Source: Anaerolineales bacterium UBA5797 (GTDB lineage: Bacteria; Chloroflexota; Anaerolineae; Anaerolineales; Villigracilaceae). From it: a stretch of DNA of 16,809 nt. This document shows positions 13,867 through 16,809 of this stretch, piece after piece (the stretch's first letter is position 1; the number at the start of each line of letters is the position of its first letter). The notes under the pieces were generated by a model, which worked only from the letters and a program-made list of their open reading frames with translations, was not told where the DNA came from and did no database searches. The position numbers were made by a program, and so were the translations under genes. The DNA is taken from positions 6,186 to 22,994 of the forward strand of contig DIDP01000033.1 of assembly GCA_002418205.1 (NCBI GenBank), in the 5' to 3' direction.

Positions 13867-14106
13867 CTACTTTGCGAGCGATCTTGTTTCTTTTTCAGGC
13901 ATCGCCGAGATCAATGCACGCAATGCTTTGTTCACTTGTTCAGATGTTTTGAAGACCCTGGCAATATCGGGTTCGATCATTACCACCAAAGGCTCGGTCT
14001 CCATCTTTTTCGCAAAACGATTCGGTTTCGCTTTGCGGTAGTCAAAACGATACTCGGCAGCCATTTCTTTTACTTTACGGGTTTTGGTCTCGGATGTTTT
14101 CTTCAT
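13867..14106 (-). CDS. Putative antitoxin paired with the BrnT toxin
   Basis: This is a 79-aa, lysine-rich protein. Residues about 18-79 carry a block, FDYRKAKPNRFAKKM, then LVVMIEPDIARVFKTSEQVNKALRALI, typical of small proteins encoded beside DUF497 toxins. The second half has the look of a short ribbon-helix-helix DNA-binding domain (strand with IEPDIARVF, then two helices). It differs from classical BrnA in sequence. Its start overlaps the end of brnT by 32 bp in another frame, indicating translational coupling, and the toxin-first order is as in brnTA operons. Antitoxins of this type normally neutralise the toxin and repress their own promoter. Confidence 0.8.
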   Translation of the reverse strand: MKKTSETKTRKVKEMAAEYRFDYRKAKPNRFAKKMETEPLVVMIEPDIARVFKTSEQVNKALRALISAMPEKETRSLAK

Positions 14107-14368
14107 AATCTTTTATCTCAACACGGGTCGCGGATCGAGATGAAATGATGCGAACCGTATCTTCGATCCTTTCTACAAAACAAACCAACAATATTCTTCT
14201 CAAAGCGGACATTCCAACAATGATCTCAAGGCGTTCATTTTCAGAATGCTTCTCATCATCAAAGATGAGTACGAGCGGGTCCCTGAAAACGGTGACCGCT
14301 TCGTCAAAACTGACGCCTTGTTTGCGAATATTGCCCGCTGCCTTTGCTGGATCCCACTCGAATCTCAT
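14075..14368 (-). CDS. brnT: BrnT family (DUF497) toxin
   Basis: The 97-aa protein has the family signature: N-terminal FEWDPAKAAGNIRKQGVSFDEA (residues 3-24), then VFRDP, a central strand LLVCFVER, and RIISSRSATRVEIKDYEE near the end. BrnT proteins are RelE-fold ribonucleases that slow translation under stress. The usual RIISARKAT is here RIISSRSAT, so activity is likely but unproved. The ATG at 14368 was chosen because the conserved domain begins there; TATACT lies 7 bp upstream and no Shine-Dalgarno is present, suggesting a nearly leaderless mRNA. A longer in-frame reading runs into the direct repeat. Confidence 0.9.
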   Translation of the reverse strand: MRFEWDPAKAAGNIRKQGVSFDEAVTVFRDPLVLIFDDEKHSENERLEIIVGMSALRRILLVCFVERIEDTVRIISSRSATRVEIKDYEENIRDQNP

Positions 14369-14375
14369 GGTTGAC

Positions 14376-14381
14376 AGTATA
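14376..14381 (-). promoter_or_regulatory. -10 box of the brnT operon
   Basis: TATACT on the minus strand lies 7 bp upstream of the brnT ATG, giving a predicted leader of 0-1 nt. The -35 is not clear, as might be expected of an autoregulated toxin-antitoxin promoter. Confidence 0.45.
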
Positions 14382-14411
14382 GAAGCACAGGAAGCCTCCC
14401 GTCCGCGAGAA

Positions 14412-14448
14412 TGAGGAGTTGGGAGGAGGAGTGGATGAGAATGGTTCG
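14412..14448. repeat. Direct repeat copy 2 (apparent remnant of a hutI 5' end)
   Basis: Identical to 13772-13808 except at 14440, where the hutI start codon ATG becomes ATT on the minus strand. Similarity falls off just beyond the repeat on both sides. It lies upstream of the brnT promoter, so the pair of repeats brackets the whole toxin-antitoxin module including the palindrome. Confidence 0.88.
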
Positions 14449-14490
14449 GTTTCCAGTTATCAGTAGTCAAAGATCATTGATGTGATTTAA

Positions 14491-14511
14491 CCACAGATGG
14501 ACGCAGATGAA
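14491..14511. repeat. Short CACAGATG-type repeat
   Basis: Two imperfect 10-nt units, CACAGATGGA and CGCAGATGAA, follow each other within the spacer before the acetyltransferase. They resemble short intergenic repeats seen in many environmental bacterial genomes. Function unknown. Confidence 0.45.
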
Positions 14512-14542
14512 CATTAGGAAAGATATAAATGCAACTTACGGT

Positions 14543-14548
14543 TATACT
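14543..14548 (+). promoter_or_regulatory. -10 box of a leaderless acetyltransferase gene
   Basis: TATACT is followed by exactly six bases and then the ATG of the acetyltransferase, so transcription would start at the A of the start codon. No Shine-Dalgarno is present. A -35 box is not obvious. Confidence 0.5.
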
Positions 14549-14554
14549 CACGCA

Positions 14555-15022
14555 ATGCATATCCGCCTCCGCCCAGTAATCATTTCCGACCTCCCCATCC
14601 TCTTCGAACAACAAGCCGACCCGGAATCGTCTGCAATGGCGGCTTTTCCCTCACGGACAAAGGAGGAGTTCGACACGCATTGGGCGAAGATCATGGCGGA
14701 TGAAACGGTCATCCTGCGCGTCATCGAAGTAGACGGTCAGGTTGCGGGGCATCTTGTCAGTTGGGAGATGAGGGAAGGACGCGAAGTCGGTTACTGGCTG
14801 GGCAGGGAATTTTGGGGGAAGGGCATTGCCACAGAATCGCTGAATCAGTTTTTGGGCGTGGTGAAGACCCGTCCACTGTTCGCACATGTGGCGAAACACA
14901 ACACCGCTTCCCGGCGCGTCCTCGAGAAATGCGGGTTTACGGTCATTGGGGAGGACAAATATACCAATAGAATCAAGCAGAAAGTGGAGGAATTTGTCTT
15001 GAGGCTCAACGAAAACGATTAA
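14555..15022 (+). CDS. GNAT family N-acetyltransferase (RimJ/RimL-like)
   Basis: This 155-aa protein starts MHIRLRPVIISDLPILFE, a typical first strand and helix of GNAT enzymes. The middle strand block (VAGHLVSWEM, EVGYWLGREFWGKGIATESL) contains the acetyl-CoA pyrophosphate-binding loop REFWGKGIA. The late motif NTASRRVLEKCGF is characteristic of the RimJ/RimL branch. It would acetylate an amino group of a protein or small molecule; the substrate is unknown. The start at 14555 is favoured over an upstream in-frame ATG because the domain begins there and the -10 box TATACT lies exactly 6 bp before it. The next gene starts 60 bp later and could share the transcript. Confidence 0.9.
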   Translation: MHIRLRPVIISDLPILFEQQADPESSAMAAFPSRTKEEFDTHWAKIMADETVILRVIEVDGQVAGHLVSWEMREGREVGYWLGREFWGKGIATESLNQFLGVVKTRPLFAHVAKHNTASRRVLEKCGFTVIGEDKYTNRIKQKVEEFVLRLNEND

Positions 15023-15082
15023 AATAGCAATGAAAGCAGTCTATCCATCAAGGCATCCGCACAGACAGGAGCAAAGAGAACC

Positions 15083-15685
15083 ATGAGAGCATTCAGAAGA
15101 ATCTTTACAGGAGTCAGCACGATCCTTGCGCCGTTCGGGTTTGCTGCGGGCTGGCTCATCCTGACCCAACGCACCGAGCAGGGACCGAACGCTGGCTGGT
15201 CTCTTTCGCATGTGCTCTTTCTGCTTGGCGTGCTCCTGTTCATCCCTGCCATCGCGGGGTTCAGCCGCCTCATCAACAAGACCAAACCAGGGGCGGCAGA
15301 TATCGGCAAGGGGCTTGCACAGATCGGGTTGCTGGCTCTGACCGGTCAGTTCGCGATCGACCTTGCGGTGGGTCAACTGGCAAATGACGCACCGGGGCTA
15401 TCCTCCATGCTTGGCACTGTTTATGCCTCCCCGCTCATCATGTTGTCGTTCCAGATCACGGCGATCCTGTTCTACGTTGGGTTGTTCATGCTGACGCTGG
15501 TTTCGATCCGCCTGGGAATCGTCCCACAATGGGCGGGCATCCTGACGATCATTGGGATCATCGGCGTGGTCGGTGGATCTTTCAGCAACCTGTCGATCAC
15601 GATCCTGCTGGGATTTGTGGTGCTGGGGGTTGGGCTCGCGCCCATTGGACTGGAGATTTTCAGGCAGCCCGATGGCCAAATGTAA
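15083..15685 (+). CDS. Unknown multi-pass membrane protein
   Basis: The 200-aa protein is largely hydrophobic, with about six predicted transmembrane helices at roughly 8-28, 41-60, 78-97, 110-140 (possibly two) and 150-190. A basic N-terminus (MRAFRR) suggests a cytoplasmic start. I do not recognise the family. The ATG has GGAG about 12 nt upstream. It follows the acetyltransferase by 60 bp and ends at a strong bidirectional hairpin. No catalytic motif or conserved charged residues within the helices stand out, so no function is proposed. Confidence 0.82.
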   Translation: MRAFRRIFTGVSTILAPFGFAAGWLILTQRTEQGPNAGWSLSHVLFLLGVLLFIPAIAGFSRLINKTKPGAADIGKGLAQIGLLALTGQFAIDLAVGQLANDAPGLSSMLGTVYASPLIMLSFQITAILFYVGLFMLTLVSIRLGIVPQWAGILTIIGIIGVVGGSFSNLSITILLGFVVLGVGLAPIGLEIFRQPDGQM

Positions 15686-15698
15686 TGGATCGAGATGC

Positions 15699-15728
15699 AA
15701 AAGCCGCTCAAAAACGAGCGGCTTTTTT
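15699..15728. terminator. Bidirectional terminator between convergent membrane-protein genes
   Basis: AAAAGCCGCTC and GAGCGGCTTTT form an 11-bp stem with a 6-nt A-rich loop, followed by further T residues. It lies 13 bp after the plus-strand stop and 6 bp after the minus-strand stop, and its A-rich and T-rich arms suit both directions. Confidence 0.93.
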
Positions 15729-15734
15729 GTCACT

Positions 15735-16112
15735 TCATCTGGCTGGTTTCATGAACTGAAAGTAGCCAAACGCAATTGCGATGAAAAGATAGGTCGCGGT
15801 CACCACATAACCAAACCCGCCCATCACTCCCGTCAAAGCGGCGCGCAACGCGATCACGGTGCCGAGCACACCTGCAAGGAAATTCCCCATATTGATCGCG
15901 CCTGTCGCTTTTACGTCGGTCACATCACGAGCGAGAAAGGTTATCACCCCGCCCACAACAAGTTCCACGGCAATCAGTTGTGCCAGCGTACGCGCTTCCG
16001 CTGTATTCTCCATGCCAAGCAAACCGAGCATGAAGGGGCCGATCAGGAAAAAGCCCAGCGCAAAGCCAAGCGCAACAACCGTATTGAGAATATACAGGTT
16101 TCGCAGATTCAT
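15735..16112 (-). CDS. Small four-TM membrane protein of unknown function
   Basis: The 125-aa protein has four predicted helices at about 6-32, 43-60, 74-93 and 100-120. Short polar loops include MENTAEARTLAQ and ARDVTDVKATG. I recognise the general type (short four-helix proteins starting MNLRxLY) but not a named family or activity. The ATG is supported by a full AAAGGAGG ribosome binding site (16117-16124 on the minus strand) and a perfect TATAAT -10 box (16130-16135), so expression may be strong. It lies 77 bp downstream of the methyltransferase gene with its own promoter. Confidence 0.85.
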   Translation of the reverse strand: MNLRNLYILNTVVALGFALGFFLIGPFMLGLLGMENTAEARTLAQLIAVELVVGGVITFLARDVTDVKATGAINMGNFLAGVLGTVIALRAALTGVMGGFGYVVTATYLFIAIAFGYFQFMKPAR

Positions 16113-16116
16113 GGGT

Positions 16117-16135
16117 CCTCCTTTGGTGGATTATA
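16117..16135 (-). promoter_or_regulatory. -10 box and strong ribosome binding site of the four-TM protein gene
   Basis: On the minus strand, TATAAT (16130-16135) is a perfect -10 and AAAGGAGG (16117-16124) is a near-perfect Shine-Dalgarno at ideal distance from the ATG. A matching -35 was not found. With this spacing the leader would be only about 18 nt. Confidence 0.6.
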
Positions 16136-16189
16136 TCCCTTCGAGCCAATCGCGTTCACACCAAAATATGTGATTGTCCTGAATGGGGA

Positions 16190-16762
16190 TCAGTTCATCT
16201 TCTTAAGCAGATACGTTGTCAAGCTCCCCTCTCTGGGTGGCATGGTATAGGTAAAGATCAAATCGTGATCGTCGAACGCGGCGGGTTCCCATTCAGGGAA
16301 GTCAGCCGAGATCGAAACAACGCGCGACCCCGGTTTCATTTGCGTTTCCAGGTGAGATGCCAGCTTCGGCAACTCGTGTGAGGTGGCATAGATGAAAACC
16401 ACGTCCGCCGCGCCCAGATCGGCTTTGTAATAATTCTTCATTTTGATCCGGACACGTTCGCTCAAACCTCCCATGAAGATTCGCAGCCGGATCCACGCAC
16501 ATTGGACAGGTCCCACTTCGATGCCAACCGCCTCCGCATCAAATTCCTGCGCGGCGATGAACAGCACGCGCCCATCACCTGCGCCGAGATCGAAAAGGAC
16601 CTCACCTTTTTTCAGGTCCACAAGCCGCAAAGCCTTGCGGATTCGGTCAGGCTGGGTTGGGCGGGAGGGCAATCCATACAGGGCAGGGATGAGTATCCAG
16701 GACAGAGCCAGCAGGAAGGTCAGGAGGCTAAGACCATACAGTGCCAGAACAAGAATGTTCAT
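16190..16762 (-). CDS. Membrane-anchored class I SAM methyltransferase, FAM173-like
   Basis: The 190-aa protein has one N-terminal transmembrane helix (about 3-29), then a class I methyltransferase domain. Motif I is FDLGAGDGR (about 57-65), followed by the acidic residue in VGIEVGP, then ADVVFIYATSHELPKL and MKPGSRVVSISADFPEWEP. The order and wording resemble the FAM173/ATPSCKMT group, whose eukaryotic members methylate lysines of mitochondrial proteins; bacterial members are uncharacterised. The substrate here is unknown. The ATG has GGAAGGAAG just upstream. Nothing further upstream in the window is coding for certain. Confidence 0.85.
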   Translation of the reverse strand: MNILVLALYGLSLLTFLLALSWILIPALYGLPSRPTQPDRIRKALRLVDLKKGEVLFDLGAGDGRVLFIAAQEFDAEAVGIEVGPVQCAWIRLRIFMGGLSERVRIKMKNYYKADLGAADVVFIYATSHELPKLASHLETQMKPGSRVVSISADFPEWEPAAFDDHDLIFTYTMPPREGSLTTYLLKKMN

Positions 16763-16809
16763 ACTTCCTTCCCTTTCACACGTCCAAACAACGCCAGGAC
16801 GCGCGGGAC

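Noticed and set aside
1..16809. CRISPR array, IS element, prophage genes or origin of replication
   Set aside because: No regularly spaced repeats, transposase, integrase, phage gene or DnaA-box cluster was seen.

Overview
This 16.8 kb window looks like a chromosomal segment of a Chloroflexota bacterium, most likely class Anaerolineae. The assignment is an inference from gene content and style. It rests on a very large STAND/TPR/BTAD regulator, HD-GYP and GGDEF proteins fused to PAS/GAF/7TM sensors, mixed Shine-Dalgarno and apparently leaderless gene starts, a moderately high GC content and loosely packed housekeeping genes. There is no rRNA, CRISPR array, prophage or recognisable transposase.

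Layout. (1) Positions 1-1560: tRNA-Lys(UUU) on minus, divergent from a thioredoxin with an atypical WCQPC active site; a strong bidirectional hairpin; surE (minus); tRNA-Arg with anticodon GCG (minus) and a clean terminator. The two tRNA genes have nearly identical promoters (TTGAC[C/G], 17 bp, TAGAAT). (2) Positions 1579-4158 (minus): a PAS-GAF-HD-GYP c-di-GMP phosphodiesterase preceded by two very small genes. One encodes a 46-aa single-TM peptide and the other a 91-aa protein resembling the Nif11/NHLP-clan short proteins (some are RiPP precursors). An AT-rich 537-bp intergenic region upstream holds four phased copies of GNACAT. (3) Positions 4159-8925 (minus): a 1066-aa MalT-like STAND/TPR/winged-helix/BTAD regulator, an inositol-monophosphatase-family enzyme and an orphan response regulator. 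(4) Positions 9022-11560 (minus): a 7TM-PAS-GGDEF diguanylate cyclase 13 bp upstream of arginase. (5) Positions 11731-12487 (plus): a cytochrome b561-type membrane protein with its own terminator. (6) Positions 12528-14555: hutI (imidazolonepropionase) and a BrnT-type toxin/antitoxin pair, with a 30-bp palindrome. The pair is flanked by a 37-bp direct repeat, one copy of which is the 5' end of hutI. (7) Positions 14555-16762: a GNAT acetyltransferase, two unknown multi-TM proteins and a membrane-anchored FAM173-like methyltransferase.

Functional links. The GGDEF and HD-GYP proteins make and break cyclic di-GMP. Arginase and HutI point to amino-acid (arginine, histidine) catabolism. Thioredoxin, SurE and IMPase are housekeeping functions. 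The least explained parts, and the best candidates for something undescribed, are the small-peptide/NHLP-like pair with its phased upstream repeats next to the BTAD regulator, and the toxin-antitoxin module that appears to have been inserted over the hutI start with a short duplication.
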